NCBI GenBank assembly: GCA_020633055.1
Contig: JACKEJ010000015.1
Coordinates: forward strand, 1 to 64,000
Length of the DNA: 64,000 bases
Source: Sandaracinaceae bacterium
Lineage (GTDB): Bacteria > Myxococcota_A > Polyangia > Polyangiales > Houyiibacteriaceae
Reading direction: 5' to 3'
Shown here piece after piece: positions 17,901 to 26,075 of the stretch (positions are counted from its first letter, which is position 1; each line of letters starts with the position of its first letter). The notes below the pieces were generated by a model. That model was not told the origin of the DNA. It worked only from the letters and a program-made list of their open reading frames with translations, and ran no database searches. A program made the translations under genes and the position numbers.

Positions 17901-19607
17901 ATGACCACGGCCTCACTCCCACAGGACGCCACCTTCCCTCTCCTCCGCAACGTGGAGTCGCGCGTCGCGCGCCTGCGGTATCGCTATCGTCATGGTGAGG
18001 ACAACGGCCTGCGCCCGGTCGCGGCGGCGAAGTGTTTCCCCATCCTGCGCGAGATCTACAACCCGTCGTGGGCGCTGCGGCACATCCCGTTGGTGCTCGC
18101 GTCCACGGTGAACCGCGCGGTGAAGATGCCGCTGGTGAAGTACCTCGACCGTCGCCGCAGCCCGTGGTCGCTCGAGCCCTTCGACGTGATCCCCGGCTTC
18201 TATCACCGCCCGCCAGCGGACTCGCGCGCCTACCGCGACGACGGCTACTTCGCGTTCCGCCGCGTGGGCGGCGCGTGCCCGACGGTCATCAGCCGCATCA
18301 CGAGCGCGGCCGAGCTCGCGGCGAAGGTGCCGACGCTCACCGACGCCGACTTCCAGGCGGCGACGGGCGCGACCACGACGCTGGCCGACGCCATCGCCGC
18401 GAACCGCCTGTTCGTGGCGGACTACGTGCGGCTGCAAGAGGCGCTGCGGCCGCAGCACCCCAGCAACGACCGCGACAGCCGCTATCGCGACAAGTACCTG
18501 CCCGCGCCCGTGCTGGTGATGTACGAGCGCCCCGCGAGCGGCTCGACGCCGGATGACCTCGTGCCCGTGGCCATCACGGCGGACCAGCCCGGCACCACGC
18601 CGAACCCCATGTTCCTGCCGGCCGACGGCGACGCCTGGCAGATCGCGAAGACCTACGTCGAGGTGGCAGACAACAACTGGCACTTCGGCATCGGGCACCT
18701 GTACCGCTGCCACTTCATGATGGAGGCGTTCTCGCTCGCGACGAAGCGCAACCTCCCCTGCCAGCACCCGCTGCGCATGCTGCTGGATCCGCACCTGCGC
18801 TTCACGCTCTTCACGAACGTGGTCGCGTACTCGTACTTCACGAACACCAACCAGCTGTACGACCGCATGTACGCGGGCACGCTCGAGGAGAGCCGCGCGC
18901 TCTTCACCAGCTCGGTCGTTGCGGGCGACAGCGCGCTCGACCTGCTGCCCACGCGCGACCTCGCCGCGCGCAACATGGACGTGGGCCTCGCGCGCTACCC
19001 ATGGCGCGAGGACGCGCTGCGCTGGGAGAGCATCGCGCGTGACTACGTGACGCGCGTGGTGAACGTCTACTACGCAAACGACGCAGCCGTGACAGCCGAC
19101 TCCGAGGTGGTGGCGTTCGCGACCGAGCTGCGCTCACCCTCGTTCGCCAACGTGCCCGGCGTGTTCGCCACCATCGACCGCGCCAGCCTGATCGAGGCGC
19201 TGACGCTGGCCGTCTACACCGCGGGCGCGGGTCACTCGGCCATGCACTTCCCCATGATCGACCTCTACACGTACGCGCCGACGCAGTGCGAGTCGGCCTG
19301 GTCGCCACCCATCCGCACGCAGGCCGAGGGGACACCCACGCGCTTCCGGCAGACGCTGCCCCCCGTGACCGAGGCGCTCGAGAACTACTACCAAGTGGAG
19401 ATCGGGCACTTCCGCTACGACGTGTTCGGCGACTTCCGCGACTACGCCATCGGCTCGCTCGACGCCGTGCGCCCCGCGGTGGACGCGCTCACCACCGACC
19501 TCGCTGCCCTCGCCGCCTCCATCGACGCGCGCGAGAGCACGGCGCCTCCGCGCCGCGGCTACCCGTACCTGCACCCCTCCCTCGTGACCAACAGCGTGAA
19601 CATCTGA
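17901..19607 (+). CDS. Bacterial lipoxygenase
   Basis: About 568 residues, matching single-domain bacterial lipoxygenases; no PLAT domain. The first iron-binding helix contains GHLYRCHFMMEAF, giving His266 and His271, followed by the conserved QHPLRMLLDPHLRFT stretch. The second ligand helix GHSAMHF supplies His445 and, four residues later, His449 where plant enzymes have Asn. The chain ends in NSVNI, whose terminal Ile carboxylate is the fifth ligand in this family. All metal ligands are therefore present. The enzyme should add oxygen to polyunsaturated fatty acids to form hydroperoxides. No secretion signal is apparent. The start at 17901 was chosen as the first ATG after a weak GAAGGAC site; upstream alternatives are poor. 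The TGA stop overlaps the start of the oxidase gene. Confidence 0.9.
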   Translation: MTTASLPQDATFPLLRNVESRVARLRYRYRHGEDNGLRPVAAAKCFPILREIYNPSWALRHIPLVLASTVNRAVKMPLVKYLDRRRSPWSLEPFDVIPGFYHRPPADSRAYRDDGYFAFRRVGGACPTVISRITSAAELAAKVPTLTDADFQAATGATTTLADAIAANRLFVADYVRLQEALRPQHPSNDRDSRYRDKYLPAPVLVMYERPASGSTPDDLVPVAITADQPGTTPNPMFLPADGDAWQIAKTYVEVADNNWHFGIGHLYRCHFMMEAFSLATKRNLPCQHPLRMLLDPHLRFTLFTNVVAYSYFTNTNQLYDRMYAGTLEESRALFTSSVVAGDSALDLLPTRDLAARNMDVGLARYPWREDALRWESIARDYVTRVVNVYYANDAAVTADSEVVAFATELRSPSFANVPGVFATIDRASLIEALTLAVYTAGAGHSAMHFPMIDLYTYAPTQCESAWSPPIRTQAEGTPTRFRQTLPPVTEALENYYQVEIGHFRYDVFGDFRDYAIGSLDAVRPAVDALTTDLAALAASIDARESTAPPRRGYPYLHPSLVTNSVNI

Positions 19608-20929
19608 TGCTCCCCACCTACTGGACGAACTGGGCCAAGACCCAAGGTTGTTTCACGGTCGTGCGGAAGCCCTGCACCACCGACGAGCTCGTGCGCGTCG
19701 TGCGCCGTACCCTCGAGCGCGGCCCGCTGCGCGTGGCGGGTGCCTCGGCCTCGTGGAGCCCGCTGGTGCCCACGGAGGGCACCATCATCGACGTGAGCCG
19801 CCTGAACCGCGTGCTCAACTTCCAGCCCGCGCCCTCGAACCGCGTCACGGTGGAGCCCGGTGTCACCATCGAGGCGCTCACGGCGTACCTGGCCAAGCGC
19901 GGCTACTCGCTCGAGTGCCCGACGCTGTTCCCAAAGCCCACCATCGGCGGCGCCATCGCGGCGGGCTGTCACGGCACGGGCACCTTCTGGCCGCCCTTCT
20001 CGGACTCGGTGCTCGGGCTCGAGCTGATCGACGGGACGGGGCAGATCCGCACCATCGACGAGACCGATCCAGTGGCGCTCAGCGCGGCGCGCGTGTCGCT
20101 GGGGCTGCTGGGCGTCATCAAGTCGGTCACGCTGCGCATCCGGCCGGACTTCGCGCTGGACGTGTACGTGCGGCAGCTCGACGTGGATGACACCATGGCC
20201 AACCTGAGCGACCTGCTGGCCAGCCACGAGTACGTCTTCTTCATGGGCTTCCCGTTCGAGAAGAACCTCTGGGCGCGCCTCGCGAACCGCTCGAGCGCGC
20301 CCTACGACCCGTACACGCTGGCCGAGCGCGTGACCGAGCAGCTGGACGCCGCGTTCGAGGTCATCGGCGGCAAGTACGCCATGCCCTACCTCGCGCGGAA
20401 CCTGCCCGAGTACACGCCGCTCATGCTGTCCGTGGCGAACGCGATCTCGGTGCAGACCGACCACGACGTGGAGCGCGCCTCGCGCGAGATGCACTTCCAG
20501 AAGGGCTATCCGCGCGCGGTGACCATGTCGTTCTCCATCCCGTTGCCCGAAGCGTCCACGGCCTGGACCGAGACCGACCGCATCGTGCGCTGGTTCCGGG
20601 CGCGCGGCATGTACCCGGTGAACATGGCCTACGTCGCGCGCTTCGTGGGCGCGAGCACGTCGTTCCTGTCACCCGCCTACGGTCGCGACAGCTGCTTCTT
20701 CGAGGTCACGACCGCGGTCGAGACCCCGGACCAGGACGAGTTCTTCATCGAGGCCTGGAAGACCCTCTCCGCCATCCCGGGCGCGCGCCCGCACTGGGCC
20801 AAGCGCTGGGAGGAGCCCTTCGACCCGTCGGCGCTGTACCCCAAGTTCGCGGACTTCAAGACGCTGCAGGCGAGCTTGGACCCCGACCGGCGGTTCCTGA
20901 ACGGGTGGCTCAACGACTTGGGGTTCTGA
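19607..20929 (+). CDS. FAD-dependent oxidase of the aldonolactone-oxidase type
   Basis: A 440-residue VAO/PCMH-fold flavoprotein. The FAD-binding loop is at residues 43-66 (VAGASASW, then IDVSRLN), the second motif TIGGAIAAGCHGTG at 112-125, and the C-terminal stretch LDPDRRFLNGWL is typical of D-arabinono-/L-gulono-lactone oxidases. In covalent-FAD members the first loop reads GxGHS; here it is GASAS, so the His that attaches FAD is lost and the cofactor should be non-covalent. The start ATG overlaps the lipoxygenase stop (TGATG), showing strong coupling. The substrate may be a lipoxygenase-derived alcohol or hydroperoxide product rather than a sugar lactone (inference). Confidence 0.85.
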   Translation: MLPTYWTNWAKTQGCFTVVRKPCTTDELVRVVRRTLERGPLRVAGASASWSPLVPTEGTIIDVSRLNRVLNFQPAPSNRVTVEPGVTIEALTAYLAKRGYSLECPTLFPKPTIGGAIAAGCHGTGTFWPPFSDSVLGLELIDGTGQIRTIDETDPVALSAARVSLGLLGVIKSVTLRIRPDFALDVYVRQLDVDDTMANLSDLLASHEYVFFMGFPFEKNLWARLANRSSAPYDPYTLAERVTEQLDAAFEVIGGKYAMPYLARNLPEYTPLMLSVANAISVQTDHDVERASREMHFQKGYPRAVTMSFSIPLPEASTAWTETDRIVRWFRARGMYPVNMAYVARFVGASTSFLSPAYGRDSCFFEVTTAVETPDQDEFFIEAWKTLSAIPGARPHWAKRWEEPFDPSALYPKFADFKTLQASLDPDRRFLNGWLNDLGF

Positions 20930-20971
20930 GCTCAGCCAACCAGCACGTGGCCGGGCATCACCCGCAGCGCG

Positions 20972-21727
20972 TCAGCCCGTGACGTGGCTCGCGTCGCGTC
21001 CCTCGAGGATGCAGGCGATGTGCTCGAGCCCCTTCTGGTGTGTGGAGAGGTTCATCAGCAGCGTGCCGTAGGTGTAGCGCGTGGCGAGCGCCCGGACTTC
21101 CGTACCGGTGCCCACGATGTGGAGCGTCTGATCCGTCATGAGCGGCACCAGCGCCGGAGCCAACGCTGCGGCCAGCGCAGGGTCCTCACACTTCACGACG
21201 ATCACGGCGTCCAGCGATGCGATCCCGGTCGGCTTCGCGGGCAAGGACGTCTGCAGGCGAGGCTCACAGAACTGCGCCCACTCGCGCATGTGAATCTCGA
21301 ACCGCGGTCGCTCACCGTTCAACGCGGCGCTCAGGCTCATGCCGAACCACTCACGCGTGGTGCGCGTCGACTGGAAGAGGTTCTCCTTGGTCTCCACCTC
21401 GGTTCGTTGACTGTACTCGAAGCGATACGGACGACCCCAGCGCGTCCCCGCCGCGGCCGCGAACGACTCCTGCATCCCGTCGCCGTTCAGCTTGGCGAGC
21501 ATGCCCCCACCCTGCTTGGCCTGCTGGGCATGCTCCGCATGAACGTTCATGAGGTTCAGCTGCGGCGGCCCCTCGCTCACGTCCAGCTCGAGCAGGGCGG
21601 CGATGTCCGCCAGCTTGTAGTTCGCGTAGTCCGCGTTGAACTTGGCGGTCGCCTTGGACCGGTAGATGAAGCTGGCTACGACCAACACCACCATCAGGAC
21701 CGGCATCACAAACGTCATGGCACTCAT
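20972..21727 (-). CDS. Unknown membrane-anchored protein
   Basis: A 251-residue protein with one N-terminal membrane helix (about residues 4-22) and a soluble remainder. The start is supported by AGGGG seven bases upstream. There is no recognised domain. The middle has an aromatic/charged stretch (RFEYSQRTEVETKENLFQ) and the C-terminal half looks alpha/beta. It is the last of three genes reading leftward with gaps of 1-3 bases, all apparently membrane-associated and co-transcribed from the promoter at 22775-22803. It converges with the FAD oxidase gene. Function unknown. Confidence 0.75.
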   Translation of the reverse strand: MSAMTFVMPVLMVVLVVASFIYRSKATAKFNADYANYKLADIAALLELDVSEGPPQLNLMNVHAEHAQQAKQGGGMLAKLNGDGMQESFAAAAGTRWGRPYRFEYSQRTEVETKENLFQSTRTTREWFGMSLSAALNGERPRFEIHMREWAQFCEPRLQTSLPAKPTGIASLDAVIVVKCEDPALAAALAPALVPLMTDQTLHIVGTGTEVRALATRYTYGTLLMNLSTHQKGLEHIACILEGRDASHVTG

Positions 21728-21730
21728 GGG

Positions 21731-22237
21731 TCATCCCCTGTTCTGAAAGATCGTGACGATCGCGGTCAGGCCCTGCACGCGATCGGAGATGGCATGAACG
21801 CGCCCACCCGCGGTGGTGACGCTCATGGTCATGGTGCCGTCCTCGGTGACGGCCTCGACGTGAGCGACCTCGCTCCACAGCAGCGCGAACGGACGAGCGC
21901 CGTCGACGTAGAGGAACCCACGCTCATACACGCCGAGCGCTTGCCGAGCCTCCCGACGCTCGTACGCGAGGACCACCAGCCCGCCCACGACGAGCACCGG
22001 CCCCAACCAGAGCCCAGGCTCGACGTCGCCCGCCACGACAGATCCGATCGCGCCGTACAGCAGGAGGAAGAGCCCGACGCCGATGGCCGCCCCCGCGCCG
22101 AGGACCTTCACCGTGTCGGCCTTGGCGAAGTGACGCGAGACGAGCGTGCCCAGCCGCTCGTGCATGTCGGGGAGATGAGCGCTCGCGGCGACGGACCCAC
22201 TGGGGGCGACGCGCGCGACGAGATCCGCCGGGGTCAT
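21731..22237 (-). CDS. Unknown membrane protein with PH-like cytoplasmic domain
   Basis: About 168 residues. ATG 22237 is preceded by AAGGAC at suitable distance; an upstream in-frame start at 22294 would overlap the previous gene. Two adjacent hydrophobic helices (about residues 46-90) are followed by a beta-rich domain (GFLYVDGARPFALLWSEV, then a Val/Thr-rich strand region) that resembles bacterial PH-like domains of the DUF6585 sort (uncertain). Middle gene of a three-gene operon; separated from the upstream lipoprotein gene by one base. Function unknown. Confidence 0.75.
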   Translation of the reverse strand: MTPADLVARVAPSGSVAASAHLPDMHERLGTLVSRHFAKADTVKVLGAGAAIGVGLFLLLYGAIGSVVAGDVEPGLWLGPVLVVGGLVVLAYERREARQALGVYERGFLYVDGARPFALLWSEVAHVEAVTEDGTMTMSVTTAGGRVHAISDRVQGLTAIVTIFQNRG

Positions 22238-22238
22238 G

Positions 22239-22754
22239 TCAGCTGTCCTTGTGCTCACCCTGGTCTCGCTGCGCACGCAGCTCCTCGAGGGCACGAGCTT
22301 GTGCGTCGGAGAGATGGTCGACGCGTGCGCTCGCCTCCGCGCGTCGCTTGGGGACCGTCACCTTGTAGTAGACGAAGTACCCGGCGGCAGCCAAGAGCGG
22401 CAAGAGCATCCACGGACCTCCGCCGCTCGACGAGGGGGCACCAGTCGCAACGGGCAGCTGCGCCGCGTGCGGGTCGCGCAGGCGCGCCACGGCGTTGCGT
22501 ACCGACGGCAAGAGTCGCGCTGAGTAGTCGGGTTCATCGGCCAGCGCGCTGCAGGTGCGCCAGCGGCTGGTCAGGCGCCGATCGTTTTCGGAGAGGTACG
22601 AAGCGCGGAGCGCGCTGAGGTCGGTGCGCCACACCTGGCAATCGTCGCCCAGATCGCTGCAGATGCGTTCGTCGAGGTCCCCGCACGGGTCGCACCCCAC
22701 GAGCATCACCAACCCAAACACCAAACCGGCAGCGTGCGCTCTCGACATCCTCAT
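22239..22754 (-). CDS. Lipoprotein with membrane helix, unknown function
   Basis: A 171-residue protein. The signal peptide ends in MLVGC (lipobox Cys21) and the mature N-terminus has four more Cys in the first 45 residues (CDPCGDLDERIC, DDC), suggesting two disulfides. A second hydrophobic segment (about 112-128) and a charged C-terminal tail (KRRAEASARV, coiled-coil-like) follow. The combination of a lipid anchor and an internal helix is unusual: either the first segment is an uncleaved anchor or the protein is held at both ends. First gene of the three-gene operon, with a good promoter 21 bases upstream. Confidence 0.75.
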   Translation of the reverse strand: MRMSRAHAAGLVFGLVMLVGCDPCGDLDERICSDLGDDCQVWRTDLSALRASYLSENDRRLTSRWRTCSALADEPDYSARLLPSVRNAVARLRDPHAAQLPVATGAPSSSGGGPWMLLPLLAAAGYFVYYKVTVPKRRAEASARVDHLSDAQARALEELRAQRDQGEHKDS

Positions 22755-22774
22755 CCAGCCCTTCCAAAGGCCCC

Positions 22775-22803
22775 TCTGTATCGGCTCGGACCAAGCCTGT
22801 CAA
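22775..22803 (-). promoter_or_regulatory. Near-consensus sigma70 promoter of the three-gene membrane operon
   Basis: Reading leftward, TTGACA (22803-22798) is followed after exactly 17 bases by TACAGA (22780-22775). The start codon of the first gene is at 22754, giving a leader of roughly a dozen bases. The rest of 22755-23008 shows nothing else recognisable. Confidence 0.65.
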
Positions 22804-23008
22804 CGGCGAGGCCACTGCGCGCAGGCAGCCAAGACGGCCCCCCACAGGACCGTGCGGTTGGCGACGCGACGACGGCCGCCGCCCACACCGGGCGGGAAAG
22901 CCGCGTCAACGTCTCACGAACGCGCAGCTTCCCGCTCCTTCGCGGCTCATGGAGGCGATCTGCGCACTTCCCGGTCGGCGCCGATGTCTGGCAAGACCGC
23001 CTCGACCC

Positions 23009-23506
23009 TCAGTTCAGAAACGCGTAGGCACCCACCGCGCTCGTGGCCGTTGGCCCGCTGTTCCCGGTTGCGGGCGGGAGCGTACAGCTCACCCAGTTGC
23101 TACGCGGATTCGTCCCCGAGTTGAAGCCGGCCACGACACCGCTGCGTGCCCTGACTCGCCATCCCGTTTCGAAGTCCGAGCTCACCGTGAGGGGGAGGTA
23201 GCTCCCCGTACCGTTGTGGTAGCGGGAGTGGATGAGACAGTCGATGCCAGCGTCTCGCGTGTTGTCTCGCGCGACAACGTAGACGATCCCGACTGCGGAT
23301 GCATCGCGCGTGACGAGTGGACAGATCACGTCCACCGGCGACGAGCTGATGTTCTGGATGGACGACGCCATCCGCCAGTTGGTGGTGCCTGCCGTCTCTG
23401 GAACGCAGAACGTTCCAGGAAAGAAGCCGTCGTTGGCAGCCACGGCTGGAGTCGCCAGCAGCAGCACAGTCACCGCGGCGACCGACACTCGAATCTGAGT
23501 TTTCAT
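23009..23506 (-). CDS. Small secreted four-cysteine protein (paralog A)
   Basis: A 165-residue protein with an N-terminal signal peptide cleaved after AVA-A (about residue 23). GGAG five bases upstream supports the start. The mature protein opens with ANDGFFPGTFC and carries ICPLVTRDASA, DCLIHSRYHN and SNWVSC, so the four cysteines line up with three paralogs in the same cluster (genes at 23533, 24050, 25330). The C-terminus (VGAYAFLN) is also shared. It is beta-rich and Gly/Ser/Thr-rich. No known domain is recognised. It is the last gene in a tandem of five on the minus strand and is predicted to be periplasmic or extracellular with two disulfides. Confidence 0.85.
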   Translation of the reverse strand: MKTQIRVSVAAVTVLLLATPAVAANDGFFPGTFCVPETAGTTNWRMASSIQNISSSPVDVICPLVTRDASAVGIVYVVARDNTRDAGIDCLIHSRYHNGTGSYLPLTVSSDFETGWRVRARSGVVAGFNSGTNPRSNWVSCTLPPATGNSGPTATSAVGAYAFLN

Positions 23507-23532
23507 GGGAGCTCCGATGAGTGGGTCTGAAC

Positions 23533-24009
23533 TCAGTTGTCGATGAAGTAGTACGCGCCCACGGCGCTGTACTGGCCGAGGTACGGGGCCGGCACGAGGC
23601 ACTCGACCCAGTTCGACCGCGGGTTGGACGTCGAACCAAACCCGACGGTCGCCCCAGTGAGCGTCGTCACCTGCCACCCACCCGTGTGACCACTGGTTCC
23701 AGGCAGGTCCACGTAGCTGACGGAGCCGCTCACCATCGTACCCAGCGAGCATGCGACCGTGCCGGACAGGCTGCGGTCCAGTGCCTGCACGCGAACCTTC
23801 CCCGTCGCCGACGCGTCCCGGACGAACAGAGGACACTCGATGGTCACCTGACCGCTGCCACGATTCTCGATGCGATTGTCGACGTAGGCGGTTGTCCCCG
23901 CCGCGGCGAGGACACAGAAAGAACCGGGGTGGAAGCCATCATTGGCCGCCAGCGCAGGCGTCGCGACAAGCGCCGCAAACAGGGACACGGACACGATCGA
24001 TACCTTCAC
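23533..24009 (-). CDS. Small secreted four-cysteine protein (paralog B)
   Basis: A 158-residue member of the local family. The start is GTG 24009, set by AAGGAG with ideal six-base spacing; no suitable ATG exists at the signal peptide. Signal cleavage follows ALA. The mature chain begins ANDGFHPGSFC, followed by ECPLFVRDASATG, a third Cys (VAC), SNWVEC, and ends VGAYYFIDN. Spacing between the Cys is close to paralogs A and D. It lies 26 bases before paralog A and 40 bases after paralog C, consistent with one transcript. Function unknown. Confidence 0.85.
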   Translation of the reverse strand: MKVSIVSVSLFAALVATPALAANDGFHPGSFCVLAAAGTTAYVDNRIENRGSGQVTIECPLFVRDASATGKVRVQALDRSLSGTVACSLGTMVSGSVSYVDLPGTSGHTGGWQVTTLTGATVGFGSTSNPRSNWVECLVPAPYLGQYSAVGAYYFIDN

Positions 24010-24049
24010 GGAGAGCTCCTTGCGTCCGATGGACGCAGACAGAAGAAAG

Positions 24050-24553
24050 CTAGTTCTTGAACCAGTACGCAACCACTCCGCTCTCCTCTGGGCCTGGGAA
24101 GAACGGGTCATCGTACGCGGGCGGAAGTTCGCACTCGATGTAGTCGATAGAAGGCGCATTCACACTGACAAACCCGACCCCTGTCAGTTGTTGCACGAAG
24201 ATGCTGGGCCCCAACTCGAGCGACGCACCCAAAGGCGCATAGAAGCGGTCGTGTCCGCTGAATTGTCCCGAGGTCCAGCACTCCACGGCCTGATGCGGAT
24301 GCTCGTCCACGACCCAGATGCGACGCGCCCCCGTCGCCGCCGCATCCCGGGTGAAGAATGGGCAGGTGACGGTCTGCCGATGGACGGCATCCGTGTTGTA
24401 GATAGTTCCATCGTTTCCGTAGCGAAAGTTCGACTGATCGCCTATTCCACTGCAAAAATGTGCAGGATGATAGCCATCGTTGCCAGCTACGGCGACACGA
24501 TACGGGACGAGCCCAATGACCGTCAGCACCGAGATGAGAATTGCTCTGTTCAT
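24050..24553 (-). CDS. Small secreted four-cysteine protein (paralog C, divergent)
   Basis: A 167-residue protein with signal peptide and the family opening, here GNDGYHPAHFC. The second block TCPFFTRDAAATG, third Cys (VEC), fourth Cys (IEC) and terminal VVAYWFKN keep the family pattern, but the rest is more divergent than in A, B and D and lacks the NPRSNW-type block. It is placed between the membrane-anchored partner (24599) and paralog B. The longer, more acidic C-terminal loop (DDPFFPGPEESG) may define a different specificity. Function unknown. Confidence 0.82.
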   Translation of the reverse strand: MNRAILISVLTVIGLVPYRVAVAGNDGYHPAHFCSGIGDQSNFRYGNDGTIYNTDAVHRQTVTCPFFTRDAAATGARRIWVVDEHPHQAVECWTSGQFSGHDRFYAPLGASLELGPSIFVQQLTGVGFVSVNAPSIDYIECELPPAYDDPFFPGPEESGVVAYWFKN

Positions 24554-24598
24554 TGTTGTTCCACCGAGCGTGAAGGTATCTGTCGATCAGAACGATCG

Positions 24599-25261
24599 CT
24601 ACTGAGCCGCGACGAGGATGCCTTCGAAGACGGATACATCGGACGAGATGTACGCCGTGGACACGAGGCCTTCGTTGGTGATGTGTCCCGCCTGTGACCA
24701 CGGGAAGAGTGTGCGAACGCGCGAGCGAGTGTTCTCGGCCGCTGCTTCGTTGTCGTGCAGGAACTGCACGACGCACGACGTCGTGCTGCAGTCGAGTGCG
24801 CCAATGGACGTCCCAGTGGCGATCTCCGGGTTCTCGCGCATCTGTTCGTCGAGAAGTTGGTAGAACCGAGCGGTCGACGAGCTGTCGCTATCGCGTTGAG
24901 CGAAGGCCTGTTCAAGCGCGCCTCGAATGACCTCCAGGTCGTCGGTCTGCGCGAGCAGAGGCGCGTTGGACAGGTCGTCGTCCTCGGCTCCCGTCGCGGT
25001 GTCGGCCCCGGCCGCTCGTTGCTCGGCGTTCTCCGCAGCAGAGCGCTCCAGCCGCCGCAGTCGGTTCATGACGGTGGACAGGTCCGCATCGCTCGCCAAG
25101 CCGAGCGCTTCCGCATCCAGGTGCTGCGCGTCCTCGGGGGTTGCGAGCGCGAGACCGTCTGAGCGGACGGACAGGGACATGACCGAATAGACCGCGAAGG
25201 CGCTCAATCCAACGGACAGCACGGTCCCTGGTGATGGGATCCACTTCTTGCTCATGAGCAT
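24599..25261 (-). CDS. Membrane-anchored protein in the four-cysteine cluster
   Basis: About 220 residues. ATG 25261 follows GGAAGGAC closely; ATG 25255 is an equal alternative. One N-terminal hydrophobic segment (about 10-28) acts as signal anchor. The middle is acidic and helical with a likely coiled coil (LRRLERSAAENAEQ). The C-terminal domain contains DCSTTSCVVQF, a small Cys-x4-Cys loop common in myxobacterial envelope proteins of unknown role. It is not a paralog of its neighbours yet sits between paralogs D and C with gaps of 45 and 68 bases, so it is probably co-expressed and may act as a membrane partner (inference). Confidence 0.78.
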   Translation of the reverse strand: MLMSKKWIPSPGTVLSVGLSAFAVYSVMSLSVRSDGLALATPEDAQHLDAEALGLASDADLSTVMNRLRRLERSAAENAEQRAAGADTATGAEDDDLSNAPLLAQTDDLEVIRGALEQAFAQRDSDSSSTARFYQLLDEQMRENPEIATGTSIGALDCSTTSCVVQFLHDNEAAAENTRSRVRTLFPWSQAGHITNEGLVSTAYISSDVSVFEGILVAAQ

Positions 25262-25329
25262 GTGTCCTTCCACGCATACGCCGGCACCGGAACGCGTTCG
25301 CGAACGGCTATGACACCGGCCACGCGACG

Positions 25330-25821
25330 TCAGTCGATGAAGTAGTAGGCTCCGAGGACACTACGACCGCTGTAGGCAGTCGCGGCCGCCGGGATGGAAC
25401 ACTGCAGCCAGTTCGTGCGTGGACTCGTGCCGGAGTAGAATCCGACGACAACGCCAGTCTTGGAGAGGACTGCCCAGGAACCCGTCGACCCTCCGGTGGC
25501 GTCCATCTGAATGTAACTGCTCGCGCCGCTGTAGTAGCGCGAGTAAATCTTACAATCGACTGCCCCCGATTCACTGAAGTCGCGCGCCACGATCCGCATC
25601 GTGCCAGTGGCACTTGCGTCACGCGTGAAGATTGGACACGTCACATAGCCCGCGGACGAAGTCGAGGTGTTTTCGATGGTCCCATCCGTGTTCACACGAA
25701 TCGAGTTCGATAGACGCACACAGAAGCTGGCCGGGTGAAAACCATCGTTTGCGGCCAGTGCGGGTGTCGCAGTCAATCCAAGAAAGATTGCGAGTACGGA
25801 AACGACTGATGACTTGGACAT
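25330..25821 (-). CDS. Small secreted four-cysteine protein (paralog D)
   Basis: A 163-residue protein, first in the leftward cluster. GAGAGGG lies five bases before ATG 25821. The signal peptide is cleaved after ALA; the mature chain opens ANDGFHPASFC, with TCPIFTRDASATG, DCKIYSRYYSG, TNWLQC and terminal VLGAYYFID. Paralogs A and D share the SRY-H/Y-N/S-G block, so they may be the closest pair. The 254 bases upstream (25822-26075) should hold the cluster's promoter; they contain GTGCA-TGAATTG-TGCAC, a small dyad just before the ribosome site, but no clear -35/-10 pair. Confidence 0.85.
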   Translation of the reverse strand: MSKSSVVSVLAIFLGLTATPALAANDGFHPASFCVRLSNSIRVNTDGTIENTSTSSAGYVTCPIFTRDASATGTMRIVARDFSESGAVDCKIYSRYYSGASSYIQMDATGGSTGSWAVLSKTGVVVGFYSGTSPRTNWLQCSIPAAATAYSGRSVLGAYYFID

Positions 25822-26075
25822 TGCTACCCTCTCCAGGTGCACAATTCATGCACAGAACTGCGCCCACAAATGCAGTGTTCCGGACGCTAGCTCGTCCTAT
25901 GCACGTGGACCAGGAGATTGTCGCGCGCCGTGGTCTTTTCCCCTTCCGAGGTGAACGTTTGCAGTGATGGGCGATTCGACTGCGCCGGTAGTCGGGGAGA
26001 ACGCGTGCCTCTCTCGGCAGAGCAACCCGCACGAACGCTGCTACTTCGCAGCAGCGGAGGGGCCTTGCGGACCAC

